DNA of 64,000 nt, from positions 1-64,000 of the forward strand of contig JAQTZW010000013.1 of NCBI GenBank assembly GCA_028687575.1, read 5' to 3'. This document shows positions 52,202-61,016 of the stretch, piece after piece. Below the pieces are notes generated by a model. It was not told the origin of the DNA and did no database searches. It saw only the letters and a list, made by a program, of their open reading frames with translations. This DNA is from Gallionella sp. (GTDB lineage: Bacteria; Pseudomonadota; Gammaproteobacteria; Burkholderiales; Gallionellaceae). Numbering within the stretch: the stretch's first letter is position 1; every line of letters starts with the position of its first letter. A program made the translations under genes and the position numbers.

Positions 52202-54907
52202 CTACCAACCCCGCCCATACAACACGAATGGCGACCAGAAGAACGGATGAGTGCTCTCGGGATGGGTCGCCAGCGCGATCTGCGCGGTTTGCAGCGCGGC
52301 CAGCTTGTTATTCGCGTCCGACTTGAGTCGGGCATAGAACTGCTTCATCAGGTTGGCGGTCTGGAAGTCGTCCACTTTCCACAGCGTCGCCAGCACCGAT
52401 GACGCGCCGGCCAGCGACACATACTCGCCGAGGCTCATCAGGTCGGCACCGGGATTCTCGGACGCCAGCGCCGTCTCGCAGGCGCTCAGCGTCACCAGGC
52501 TGATACCGCGCAGGTCGAGCCCACCGATCTCCTGCGCCGTGAGCTTGTTGTTGTTTTCCATCGCCAGATAGGAAGTCCTGGGTTCCTGCGCATTGAGTAT
52601 GCCGTGCGTCGAGATCAGCATGAAATCAAAGCCATCCGCCGCAGCGCGTTTTTTCCCCCGGCTGTCCTGTCCCAGCGCCTTGAGCAAATTCTGTTTGGTG
52701 GCCACCTTGTCCTGTAGCAGCACTGCATCCGCCCCGAACACATCCTGCACCGCCTGCAACTCGTTCTTGGACGCATCGAGTTGATTGAGCATGGACGCTT
52801 CGCCGAACTGCACATCGCCGAACGCCAGTATCCGGGCATGACGGCTGGCACCGCGCGCCGCATCGAAGGCTTTCAGCAACGAGGCGTGCGAGACATAGCT
52901 GACCCGTTTCTCAAGCGCCAGGTACTGCATCTGCCGGCCCGTTTCGTCGGGCAGGCCCAGTGCGTGGAAAGGCAGGTAGTACATCATGCCGGTGGGCGCG
53001 AATATCACCTGCTCGCTGTCCTTGATGCGGTCGGCGATCGGCGCCAGCAACTGCCGGTACAGCCAGACCGTGCTGTCGCGCAGTTCCTGCCATTTCGGGT
53101 CGGACCAGTTGTCTATCCTGAGATCGTCCCGGCTTTTGGTTTCCGCCCGGGTGATCAGCGCGCGGTAATCGGTGATCCGTTTCTCCAGTTCTGCGCGACT
53201 GACATCCGGGTTCTGGCGGAATTCTATCTTGCCGTCGCCTGACACCAGGAAGGTATACAAACCATCGTCGCCATAGGAATACGCCACCAGCAATCCGCCC
53301 GGCGGCAGCAACGCCGCGATGTCTTTCAGATATTTCGGGTCCACTGCAGCGGGCACAAAGTGGTCGTAGCGCCCTTGATATTTCTCGCTCAACTCGGCCA
53401 GCGCCTTGACGGCCTCGGCCCTCACCCGGTCAAGCTGTTGCCGCAGCCTACTGATCTCCCGCTGATCGGGGTTGGAGGTGGCAAGCGCGCGTTGCAGCGT
53501 GGCCGAAAGTGCGGCTTCCTGACGCAAAATGCCGCGCGCACCGTTGATGTCCTTCAGCGCCTGCTTGTCGCGCAATGCCGGAACTTCTTCGGCCATTTGT
53601 TCCTGCAACTGGGCCGAGCGACTGCGCTCCAGCAGCGTAAAAGCGGCTTCGGCATCTCCCTTGCCGTTGCGCTTGAGCAGCAGGGCGACCGTCTCGCGGT
53701 AAAGCTGCGCGGTCGCCTCGATGAAACCGCTCTCGCCCTCGCCTGCCAGATGCGCACGGGTCTTTTCCGCCTCGGCGATGGCCGCCTGATAATCTTCAAT
53801 GGCAGGGTTCAGCTTCTTCTGACTCGCATACAACGCCGCGCGATACGTCAGCACATCCCGTTTCTGCGCGGGAATCATTTTTTCCTCAGCCAGATCGAGC
53901 GCCTCCTGATAGGCCCGTAATGCCTCCTCGGACTTGCCGAGACCGGCCAGCGCCCTGCCCCGATTTTTGAGGAGGGTCACCCGAATCAGCGGCGCGTTTA
54001 CCTGCTTTTCGGCAGCGGCGGCGGCAAGGGATTTGTCCAGCGCGGCCTGGAATTTACCCTGATTGACCAGCATCTCGGCCCACGAATCCAACAGGTCTGC
54101 GGTCAGCGCGTGATCCTGCAACTGTTCGGCCAGTGGCATGGCCTCGGCAAAGGCCGCCTCGGCCTTGACCCAGCTCTTGCGACGGGTCAGTCCCCTGCCC
54201 TCGTTATTCAATATCTGTGCCAGCAATTGCAGCGATTCCGACATGCGCGCCTCGTCTTCAGCGTGGGAAAAATCCACCAGTGCCTTGTCAGACGCGCCGA
54301 GGTCGGTATAAATCAGGCCGCGATTGTTCCACGCGCGGACCCGTTCGACCGCTTTCACCGCCTTCGACTCGACAATGACGGTCAGTATCTTTTCGCTTTC
54401 CTCGTAATTACCCAGCAGATAGTTGGCCACGGCCAGATTGTTGCGCACGGCCAGCCCCTGTCCCTTGTCTGCGAGACCGATTTCCTCCAGCAGTTTGAGC
54501 GCCTCCTTGTGCGCCCCGACCGCCAGCAACAGGTCGCCCTTGCGCTGCAACACCACCCCCTTGAAATCCAGCAGGGTGGCAAGGCTTGATTTTTGCGACG
54601 AACTCAATGGCTCGACCGCATCGCGGAACGGACGATTCAGGGTGGTGATTCTGGACAGCACCTCGTCATAGCGGGCCTGCTGATACAGCGTGAAAAGCTC
54701 ATCTATGGTATTGGTCACCGACAGACTGGCCACCGCACCGCGACTGGCTTCCTCGATATCGATAAAGCCATCGCGGTACCAGGAGGCGGAAGGGGATGAC
54801 AACGTATCATCAACGGGAGCTGCAGCTGCAGCCGCCGCCATCGCCGACAGTGCCAGCAGCAAACTGTAGGACCATAAATTCAACAGATTTCTTCGTATAA
54901 CGGCCAT
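52202..54907 (-). CDS. Exported TPR-CHAT protease-like protein (901 aa)
   Basis: ATG 54907 gives a signal peptide (NLWSYSLLLALSAMAAAAAA); an ATG at 54925 is an alternative start. TPR helices cover residues about 60-410 (YQQARYDEVLSRI, YLLGNYEESEKIL, LGKSEEALRAYQEAL). A coiled coil follows (DQREISRLRQQLDRVRAEAVKAL). The CHAT domain has His768 (ISTHGIL), Cys810 (LSACETA) and ATLWKVDD. It is the first gene of the run with the sigma factor and its likely anti-sigma factor. The gene order suggests that the sigma factor controls its own upstream CHAT neighbour. Confidence 0.92.
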   Translation of the reverse strand: MAVIRRNLLNLWSYSLLLALSAMAAAAAAAPVDDTLSSPSASWYRDGFIDIEEASRGAVASLSVTNTIDELFTLYQQARYDEVLSRITTLNRPFRDAVEPLSSSQKSSLATLLDFKGVVLQRKGDLLLAVGAHKEALKLLEEIGLADKGQGLAVRNNLAVANYLLGNYEESEKILTVIVESKAVKAVERVRAWNNRGLIYTDLGASDKALVDFSHAEDEARMSESLQLLAQILNNEGRGLTRRKSWVKAEAAFAEAMPLAEQLQDHALTADLLDSWAEMLVNQGKFQAALDKSLAAAAAEKQVNAPLIRVTLLKNRGRALAGLGKSEEALRAYQEALDLAEEKMIPAQKRDVLTYRAALYASQKKLNPAIEDYQAAIAEAEKTRAHLAGEGESGFIEATAQLYRETVALLLKRNGKGDAEAAFTLLERSRSAQLQEQMAEEVPALRDKQALKDINGARGILRQEAALSATLQRALATSNPDQREISRLRQQLDRVRAEAVKALAELSEKYQGRYDHFVPAAVDPKYLKDIAALLPPGGLLVAYSYGDDGLYTFLVSGDGKIEFRQNPDVSRAELEKRITDYRALITRAETKSRDDLRIDNWSDPKWQELRDSTVWLYRQLLAPIADRIKDSEQVIFAPTGMMYYLPFHALGLPDETGRQMQYLALEKRVSYVSHASLLKAFDAARGASRHARILAFGDVQFGEASMLNQLDASKNELQAVQDVFGADAVLLQDKVATKQNLLKALGQDSRGKKRAAADGFDFMLISTHGILNAQEPRTSYLAMENNNKLTAQEIGGLDLRGISLVTLSACETALASENPGADLMSLGEYVSLAGASSVLATLWKVDDFQTANLMKQFYARLKSDANNKLAALQTAQIALATHPESTHPFFWSPFVLYGRGW

Positions 54908-54942
54908 CACGCAAATACCCCACATTGAAAATCCGGGGTTGC

Positions 54943-54948
54943 ATTATA
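54943..54948 (-). promoter_or_regulatory. TATAAT -10 hexamer upstream of the TPR-CHAT/ECF operon
   Basis: The minus strand reads AAGTATAATGC, with a perfect -10 hexamer 18 nt before the first ATG and 36 nt before the chosen start. No good -35 (TTGACA) stands at 17 nt; a GGAAT just upstream could suit another holoenzyme. Low support without mapping. Confidence 0.35.
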
Positions 54949-55148
54949 CTTATTCCGGGTAGCTAAAGATGAATCTCCAGACTTGCCCTGACGGAAGCAC
55001 TGATTCATTCGTCTTACTTGGCAGGCGGACATCCGAATGGCAGTTTCATCGTATATCCGCCGCCCCAGGAACGACGAAACCGGAGTAATCGGCGTCTACC
55101 TTAAAAAATGTGAGTTCCGTATTTCAATCGATCTAGAGGAGTCTATTT

Positions 55149-55601
55149 ATGAAGAAGAATGTGTGCAGAGCAGTATCGTTGTTTTCCGTCCTCGCCCTGG
55201 CTTCGTCCGCAGCTTTTGCCGCCGATGCAGGCAAGCTGGATTCCAAAAAGAAAGCTGCCAAACCTGTAGATGCGAAGATCGCCGAGGGCAAGGCTGACGT
55301 CAAGGTAAACAATGGCGAAGTCAAGAACTCCAAGGAGCCAGCCGTCAAGACTCGCAAAGGTGAATACACTTGCGACATCCATATTGACAACCGTACCAAT
55401 GCCTACATCAATCGCGTCTACATTGATGGCGACAGCTGGGGTTCGGTAGGTCGTTATGGCGATGCGATTGCCCGCGACATCGGCAAGGGCGCTACCACGC
55501 TCTACGCAGAAGTTGATTACACCGATGGCAGCGTAGGTCACTACGGGCCAGTGGTATTCAACTGCGAATCCTGGACGACACACACCTGGAAACTGAACTA
55601 A
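55149..55601 (+). CDS. Small secreted protein divergent from the CHAT/ECF operon
   Basis: ATG 55149 follows GAGGAG. The 150-aa product has a signal peptide (ALASSAAFA-AD), a Lys-rich linker (KLDSKKKAAKP, DVKVNNGEVKNSKEP) and a C-terminal beta domain. That domain has two Cys (YTCDIHIDNR and VFNCESWTTHTW) likely joined by a disulfide. It has its own terminator. No family recognised. Transcribed away from the TPR-CHAT gene, it shares the 223-bp promoter region and may be part of the same response. Confidence 0.8.
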   Translation: MKKNVCRAVSLFSVLALASSAAFAADAGKLDSKKKAAKPVDAKIAEGKADVKVNNGEVKNSKEPAVKTRKGEYTCDIHIDNRTNAYINRVYIDGDSWGSVGRYGDAIARDIGKGATTLYAEVDYTDGSVGHYGPVVFNCESWTTHTWKLN

Positions 55602-55661
55602 CTGCCAGGCATCAGGTTTTCGATCCGATACCTGATTTACTCGGACGAGCGACTTGAATCC

Positions 55662-55699
55662 AATCCAGCCAGGGTTTAGCTACTTTGGCTGGATTTTTC
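55662..55699 (+). terminator. Rho-independent terminator
   Basis: A 10-bp stem (AATCCAGCCA / TGGCTGGATT) with a 14-nt loop runs into TTTTT about 60 bp after the stop of the small secreted protein gene. Confidence 0.75.
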
Positions 55700-55815
55700 A
55701 TTCAGGGCCCGGATTTTCTTGGCTCCCCTAACTTGTATCAACTTGCGGAATGCTTCTGCACCCATGCCCTTATGCATGTCGAGAATCGCATTCCGAACAT
55801 CTTGTGAGATTTTCC

Positions 55816-58572
55816 ATGAAGCGACTCTGGCTCCTGAACATTCCCTTGCTTCTGCTGCTGCTTTTTGCCGCACTGCCGGCCATCGCGGTGCCTCACGGGA
55901 AACCGGTCACGGGCTCCTTCCCCCTCCTGCAACCGGATGCGACAGCGGCTGGCATCTCATCCTATCTGCTGCCTAACGGCTTCAAGATCATCCTGGCCAG
56001 ATATCCGTCTGCGCCCGATGTCAAAGTAGAACTGGTGGTAAAAACGGGCAGCCTGTATGAAGGGTATGGCGAAACCGGCATGGCGCACCTGCTGGAGCAC
56101 ATGCTGTTCAAGGGGGCGGGTCCCCGCGCAAATATCAAAAATGATCTGACCCGGCTTGGCGCCAGATGGAACGCCGACACCACGGCGGATCGCACCAGTT
56201 TCTTTGAGATCGTCTCTTCCACCCCGGAATCCGTGGATGAAGCCCTGCGCATAGAAGCCGACCGCTTCATCCGGGCGCGTTTCACCAAAGCCGACCTATC
56301 CAGCGAGATGACCGTGGTGCGCAACGAACTGGAGCAGAACGACTCCTCCCCCGGCAGCGTGATGCTGCGCGCGCTGCTGCGAGAAAGCTTCTTCTGGCAT
56401 GGTTATGGCCGTCCCACCATAGGGGCCAGAAGCGATATTGAAGATGCGCCATTCGAGGCGTTGCAGGCGTTCCACCACAAACACTATCGCCCGGATAACG
56501 CCTTCATCGTCATTTCCGGAAATTTCGACCTGAAGCGAGCACTGTCACTGACGAGTACGCTGTTTGCCAAAGCCGTGAATCCGTCCGGACCCAGAATTGC
56601 TTCATGGACACGCGAATCCCCGCAAGCGGCTACCAATCGCAGCGAGGTATTTCTTCCCGCCGGCAGCACGGCGGCGATGAGTGCCTGGAAAATCCCCGGC
56701 GAGTATGACAGACAGACCATCGCGCTATCTCTGGCCAGCACCGCCATCTGCTCCGGAGACTGGGGAAGCCTGCGCCAGCAACTGGTGATCGACCAAAAAG
56801 CCGCCAATTCCGCGTCTTGCTCCAGCTTCGACAAACCGCAGGCAGGTCTATTAGTGGCAAATGCCAGCGGCAACAAAACAGATGATGTCGAGAAGCTTTC
56901 CCGCAATCTTGCCGAAAATATCGAGGCGGCTGCCGTGAAAGGCATCAGTGCCACGCAACTGGAACGCGCGAAACAGGAAGAAAACAACGCATTCATTCGC
57001 CTCGGCAATGCCCATGAAGCATTTTCCAGATTGCTGTCCGAAGCGGAAGTCGCGGGCGACTGGCGGCTGGTATTCTGGCAGCACGACATGGTGCGGGAAA
57101 TCACGCTGGATGAGGCCAACAACGCATTGCGCAAATGGATCATCCCGACCAATCGTAGCGACGTACTGCTTCACGATGCCGTGAACCCAGCCGCTCCCGA
57201 AATCCCCAAAATTACGGAGGCAGGCAACGACCGGTTCGCAGAAAAGAATTGGGCCAGTGTGGCAGGTCAAAGCGATCCCCTGCCGCAAAATGCGTCAGAC
57301 CTCGCCCGAGCCACGCAAACCTTTCCGCTCGGTACTGACGGCAAGATCGGCTTGATCGCGCGCAAGACCCAGGGCGACATGGCCTGGCTGATACTCAGCA
57401 ACGACTTCGGCAACGAAGCGGCGCTTCGCGACAAGACCCTGGCCTGCAATGTCGCAAGCTCGCTGATGGCCTATGGTGGTGGCGGAATGAATCGCGACCA
57501 ACTGGATGCCAGACTGGAAGCCTTGCGAGCCAATTGGGACTTGGGACTGGGCAGGATTTCGCTCAATGCCCCGCGCAACAACATCGCTGCCGCATTCGAC
57601 ATCCTGCTGTCCGTCTGGTCACAACCGCTGATGCCACAAGCCGAATTCGACCGCCTGAAAGCTGCAGCAATCGCCAGCCTTGAAGCCTCGCTGAAGGACC
57701 CGGCAGCGCTGGCTTCCAGCACAGTCGAACTCAGATTCGACAACTACCCGGAGCATCATCCCTACAAGTCACATAGCCTTGAGCAGGAATTGGCTGAAAT
57801 CCGCGCCTTGAGATTCGAGCAGGTCAAATCCTGCCAGAACGAATTCAAAGGGTTGTCCCACGCCAACCTTGTGCTGGTCGGAGAATTCAGCCCACAGGAT
57901 GTCCGTGCCTTCAACGACAAGATCGCTCAACTGCCCACCTCGGCGATACCTTACAGTCGCATCGCCGAAATGCCCGCGCCGGAACAGGTGGATACCGCGC
58001 CAGTCACGGTGGCGGTGGGCAATCATCCAAATGCCAATCTAGCCGGCATGACGCTGCTCCCGCTTACCGATCAGGCGGATGACTTCCCTGCGCTGCGCAT
58101 TGCGATAAACATACTCGGCGGAAACTCCGACAGTCGCATCTGGAACAGCCTGCGCGAGACCGGCGGACTCGCCTATAGTGCCGGTGCGCAATTGGCCGGC
58201 AGCATGTATGAGCCTCGCAGCAGACTGATGCTTTCCGCCAGCGCATCCAGCGAAAAAGCCGAAGTCGCGCTGGACGCGCTCAAAAAGGTGCTGGATAACG
58301 CGCTAACACAAGGCTTTACCGACCAAGAGGTTGCGCGGGCCAAAATAACATGGACACAGGACCGCAAGCGCTATGCCAACGAGGAGCGGCTATTTGCGGC
58401 ACGGCTATCGCAGATCATGCGCAACGACAGGGATTTCGACTGGATCGCCCGCTACGATGCACGTATCGCCGCCGTCACCGCCAAGGATGCGACCGCCGCT
58501 CTGCGCAAGTATCTGGCTACTGCGAACATCGTCTGGATGGTTGGAAAGGGGAATGCCGGCAACAAGGAATGA
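55816..58572 (+). CDS. Exported M16-family zinc metalloprotease (two-domain)
   Basis: The start is ATG 55816 with a signal peptide (LLLLLLFAALPAIA-VP). An upstream ATG only adds residues that look non-coding. The 918-aa protein has the inverted zinc motif H91-L-L-E94-H95 (HLLEHMLFKG), then VVRNELEQND holding the third ligand region. FWHGYGRPTIG and a C-terminal inactive-type half (RETGGLAYSAGAQL) are typical of full-length M16 peptidases such as PqqL/YhjJ. It should degrade peptides in the periplasm. It is on the plus strand and ends in a strong terminator shared with a former tRNA-Pro gene. Confidence 0.92.
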   Translation: MKRLWLLNIPLLLLLLFAALPAIAVPHGKPVTGSFPLLQPDATAAGISSYLLPNGFKIILARYPSAPDVKVELVVKTGSLYEGYGETGMAHLLEHMLFKGAGPRANIKNDLTRLGARWNADTTADRTSFFEIVSSTPESVDEALRIEADRFIRARFTKADLSSEMTVVRNELEQNDSSPGSVMLRALLRESFFWHGYGRPTIGARSDIEDAPFEALQAFHHKHYRPDNAFIVISGNFDLKRALSLTSTLFAKAVNPSGPRIASWTRESPQAATNRSEVFLPAGSTAAMSAWKIPGEYDRQTIALSLASTAICSGDWGSLRQQLVIDQKAANSASCSSFDKPQAGLLVANASGNKTDDVEKLSRNLAENIEAAAVKGISATQLERAKQEENNAFIRLGNAHEAFSRLLSEAEVAGDWRLVFWQHDMVREITLDEANNALRKWIIPTNRSDVLLHDAVNPAAPEIPKITEAGNDRFAEKNWASVAGQSDPLPQNASDLARATQTFPLGTDGKIGLIARKTQGDMAWLILSNDFGNEAALRDKTLACNVASSLMAYGGGGMNRDQLDARLEALRANWDLGLGRISLNAPRNNIAAAFDILLSVWSQPLMPQAEFDRLKAAAIASLEASLKDPAALASSTVELRFDNYPEHHPYKSHSLEQELAEIRALRFEQVKSCQNEFKGLSHANLVLVGEFSPQDVRAFNDKIAQLPTSAIPYSRIAEMPAPEQVDTAPVTVAVGNHPNANLAGMTLLPLTDQADDFPALRIAINILGGNSDSRIWNSLRETGGLAYSAGAQLAGSMYEPRSRLMLSASASSEKAEVALDALKKVLDNALTQGFTDQEVARAKITWTQDRKRYANEERLFAARLSQIMRNDRDFDWIARYDARIAAVTAKDATAALRKYLATANIVWMVGKGNAGNKE

Positions 58573-58600
58573 AAGCGTGTTGGTTGGCCGTTGATTCTGA

Positions 58601-58630
58601 AAAAAAGGCCTGCGAGAGCAGGCCTTTTTT
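58601..58630. terminator. Strong bidirectional terminator
   Basis: A perfect 13-bp stem (AAAAAAGGCCTGC / GCAGGCCTTTTTT) with loop GAGA ends the M16 gene on the plus strand. On the minus strand it lies just past the 3' CCA end of the tRNA-Pro fragment, so it probably began as the tRNA terminator. Confidence 0.9.
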
Positions 58631-58637
58631 TGTTGAC

Positions 58638-58665
58638 TGGTCGGGGTGAGAGGATTTGAACCTCC
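58638..58665 (-). other. tRNA-Pro 3'-end fragment, probable attL site
   Basis: The minus strand reads GGAGGTTCAAATCCTCTCAC and then CCCGACCA. This is the T-arm, acceptor 3' strand and CCA of a tRNA-Pro. Beyond 58665 the similarity stops, so the rest of the tRNA is missing. A tyrosine integrase begins 217 bp to the right. This is the standard layout for an element inserted in a tRNA 3' end. Confidence 0.8.
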
Positions 58666-58825
58666 TACCACATGCACCCCATAAGGGTAAATACATAATT
58701 CAAACCGCGTCACACGGTTTCATAATCAATCATATATAACTGTTTTTAAGAGAATATTTACAATTTCTCTTGCTTGCATTGTCTCAAGACTACTCATACA
58801 ATACCGTACAAGCTCGCAAATCTGT

Positions 58826-58880
58826 GGGGGTAAATGTGGGGGTAAATTTATTTACCCCCCCAGAATGGAAGGGGGTAAAT
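58826..58880 (+). promoter_or_regulatory. GGGGGTAAAT iterons before the integrase gene
   Basis: Three direct copies of GGGGGTAAAT (58826-58835, 58838-58847, 58871-58880) and one inverted copy (ATTTACCCCC at 58850-58859) lie in 55 bp and reach to the base before the integrase ATG. The third copy overlaps the ribosome-binding site. They look like binding sites for the integrase or an excisionase, giving autoregulation. Confidence 0.55.
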
Positions 58881-58881
58881 C

Positions 58882-60207
58882 ATGGCGATTCTGTCTGTGA
58901 AGAAACTGGAGGCGCTGACCGCAGGTAACGCCGGTGAACGAATCCGCGACGATGGCGGATTGATTGGGATCGTCCGCACCCGCGCTGATGGCGTTTCGGT
59001 CTCTTTTTATTGGCGCTATCGCTTCGGCGGCAAAGTGCGCGATCTTTCATGCGGCACTTGGCCGGAAAAATCCCTTGCAGCCATCCGCGCAGAACGAAAC
59101 AACGCACGGCATACGCTCGACACTGGCAAAGACCCCAGCGAGGAACGGAGGGCGGAACGGCTAGCCGCCAAAGCGGAACAAGTCGAAGCTATCGAACAGC
59201 AAGAGCGGCGCATCGCAGAGGTCATTCAACGTTGCGCCCGCCTGACGGTGCGCGACCTGTTCGAGCAGTGGGCAAAGACCGAGTTGATTCGGCGCAAGGA
59301 TCGCGGCAAGGAGGTGCGCAGGATGTTTGAAAAAGACGTGTTACCCGCCATCGGTGCGCTGGCCGTGGAAGACGTGAAGAAGGCGCATATCGCGGCGATG
59401 GTGAGCGCCATTCTTTCCCGTGGCGTGGGGCGCATGGCAAAACTGGTATTTGCGCTGGTGCGCCAGATGTTCCGCTTTGCGCAGGACACCGACATTATCG
59501 AGGTTGACCCAACCGCAACCATCCGCAAGGCCAAAATCGGAGGGAAAGACGTTGAGCGCGATCGGGTGCTATCGGAAGCCGAAATTCGCGAACTGACCGT
59601 GAAGCTGCCGAATGGCAATCTGATGCTGTCAACTGAATGCGCCGTGTGGCTATGCCTGTCCACCTGCTGCCGTATCGGCGAACTACTCAAAGCGCGCTGG
59701 GCGGATGTAAACCTTGAGCGCGGCGAGTGGCGCATCCCACCGGAGAATTCCAAGAACGGCAAAGCACACACGGTCTATTTGTCCGCCTTCGCGGTCGAAC
59801 AATTCCACACCCTGCAAACCGTCAATCACGGCGCGTACTGTTACCCTAACCGGGCGGGAGACAACCACGTCTGCATCAAGACCATCGTCAAGCAACTAGG
59901 CGACCGGCAGAGAGACTCGCCACCAATGAAAAACAGGGCAGCGACCACAGGTGCATTGAAACTACCCAACGGCTACTGGTCGCCGCACGACCTGCGCCGC
60001 ACGGGAGCAACGATGATGACGGCGCTAGGCGTACTGCCGGAGGTGGCAGAGCGTTGCCTGAATCACGCGGAAGAAAACCGCATGAAGCGCGTTTATCAGC
60101 GACACAGCTACGAAGCCGAAATGCGTACAGCATGGCGACTGCTAGGCGAACGGCTGGAACGGTTGTTACATGCTCAGACTAGATGTAGTAGTCGCGACTT
60201 GATCTGA
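58882..60207 (+). CDS. Tyrosine recombinase/integrase of the P4/DUF4102 type
   Basis: The 441-aa protein has an N-terminal arm-binding domain (YWRYRFGGKVRDLSCGTWPEKSL), a core-binding domain and a catalytic domain. Arg264 lies in TCCRIGELL, His369 and Arg372 in HDLRRTGA, His395 in LNHAEEN and the likely nucleophile Tyr405 in RVYQRHSY. All key residues are present, so it should be active. It lies beside a tRNA-Pro 3' fragment that is its likely attachment site. Confidence 0.92.
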   Translation: MAILSVKKLEALTAGNAGERIRDDGGLIGIVRTRADGVSVSFYWRYRFGGKVRDLSCGTWPEKSLAAIRAERNNARHTLDTGKDPSEERRAERLAAKAEQVEAIEQQERRIAEVIQRCARLTVRDLFEQWAKTELIRRKDRGKEVRRMFEKDVLPAIGALAVEDVKKAHIAAMVSAILSRGVGRMAKLVFALVRQMFRFAQDTDIIEVDPTATIRKAKIGGKDVERDRVLSEAEIRELTVKLPNGNLMLSTECAVWLCLSTCCRIGELLKARWADVNLERGEWRIPPENSKNGKAHTVYLSAFAVEQFHTLQTVNHGAYCYPNRAGDNHVCIKTIVKQLGDRQRDSPPMKNRAATTGALKLPNGYWSPHDLRRTGATMMTALGVLPEVAERCLNHAEENRMKRVYQRHSYEAEMRTAWRLLGERLERLLHAQTRCSSRDLI

Positions 60208-60438
60208 TAGTTACCCGGTTTGAACGAAGTGACTGTCAGATCAGATTCAGCGATTCAATGTGGTTCGGTCAGGCCGGAGTCATTGGTATCGCGGGACAGG
60301 AGGATTATGCAGGGTTTTGGGATCTATAGCCTGTACAGAAACAATTGGAATGGTAGTGAATCAGAAAGATGGCCTGTACGCCAGCATCGGGATGGGGCGA
60401 GGCAGGGTTTCGCAACGCATGCGTTGCGCTGCCGCAGC

Positions 60439-60462
60439 CGGCACGGCATGCAGGCCGTGCCG
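60439..60462. repeat. Perfect 9-bp inverted repeat
   Basis: CGGCACGGC and GCCGTGCCG face each other around a 6-nt loop (ATGCAG), directly before the start of the istA remnant. This may mark the breakpoint that removed the 5' part of the transposase gene. Confidence 0.5.
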
Positions 60463-60475
60463 TGGGGCGCGGAGC

Positions 60476-60925
60476 GAGGGGCAAGTAGAGAACCAGGTTG
60501 GCAACGTGCGGGAATGGCTGTTTGCCCCGACGCCGAAGTTCGCCGATCTGGATGCGCTGAACGCATGGCTGGCGGTTCGTTGCCGCGAATTGGCGGGGCG
60601 AGCCCATCCGGGCATGAAGCATCTGACGATTGCCGAAGTATTTGCCGCCGAGCAGGTGCATTTACGCCCGATCTGCGCCCGGTTTGACGGCTACTTCGAG
60701 CAGGCGGCGCGGGTTTCGTCCACCTGTCTGGTGAGCTATGACCGCAACCGCTACAGTGTGCCTGCCGACCATGCCGGACAGCGGATCAGTTTGCGCGCCT
60801 ACGCGGATTGCGTGGTGGTCGTGGCAGCAAACAAGGAGGTGGCGCGCCATGCGCGCAGCTTTGCTCGGGATACGCTGGTGCTTGATCCCTTCCGCTTTAA
60901 ACAGCGCAAGAAAGCCCTACTGTAA
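60476..60925 (+). pseudogene. istA: IS21-family transposase (IstA) remnant
   Basis: From GQVENQVGNVREWLF onward the frame is IstA. It reads LNAWLAVRCRELAGRAHP, LTIAEVFAAEQ, RVSSTCLVSYDRNRYSVPA and SLRAYADCVVVVA, and ends FKQRKKALL. The HTH and the DDE core up to the final Glu region are missing, and the C-terminus ends early. No istB follows. The upstream frame is unrelated. It is therefore a dead fragment. Confidence 0.85.
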
Positions 60926-60935
60926 CTAGCTTCTG

Positions 60936-60986
60936 CTGGTCAAAATTGGACGCTGACAGATGGTCAAACTTGCACGCTGATTGACA
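60936..60986. repeat. IS21-type terminal repeats
   Basis: Two similar 20-bp units, TGGTCAAAATTGGACGCTGA (60936) and TGGTCAAACTTGCACGCTGA (60961), stand in tandem after the istA remnant. Tandem terminal repeats of this kind mark IS21-family ends. No matching opposite end was found near 60210-60480. Confidence 0.65.
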
Positions 60987-61016
60987 TCCTAAGCGATTGA
61001 TTTTACTACTGAGAAT

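Noticed and set aside
55676..55873. 65-aa minus-strand frame under the M16 gene start
   Set aside because: It reads somewhat like protein (NAILDMHKGMGAEAFRKL) but covers the terminator and the M16 signal peptide. It may be a relic, but support is too thin.
58638..58720. Complete tRNA-Pro gene
   Set aside because: Only the T-arm and acceptor 3' strand are present; no D-arm, anticodon arm or 5' acceptor strand follows.
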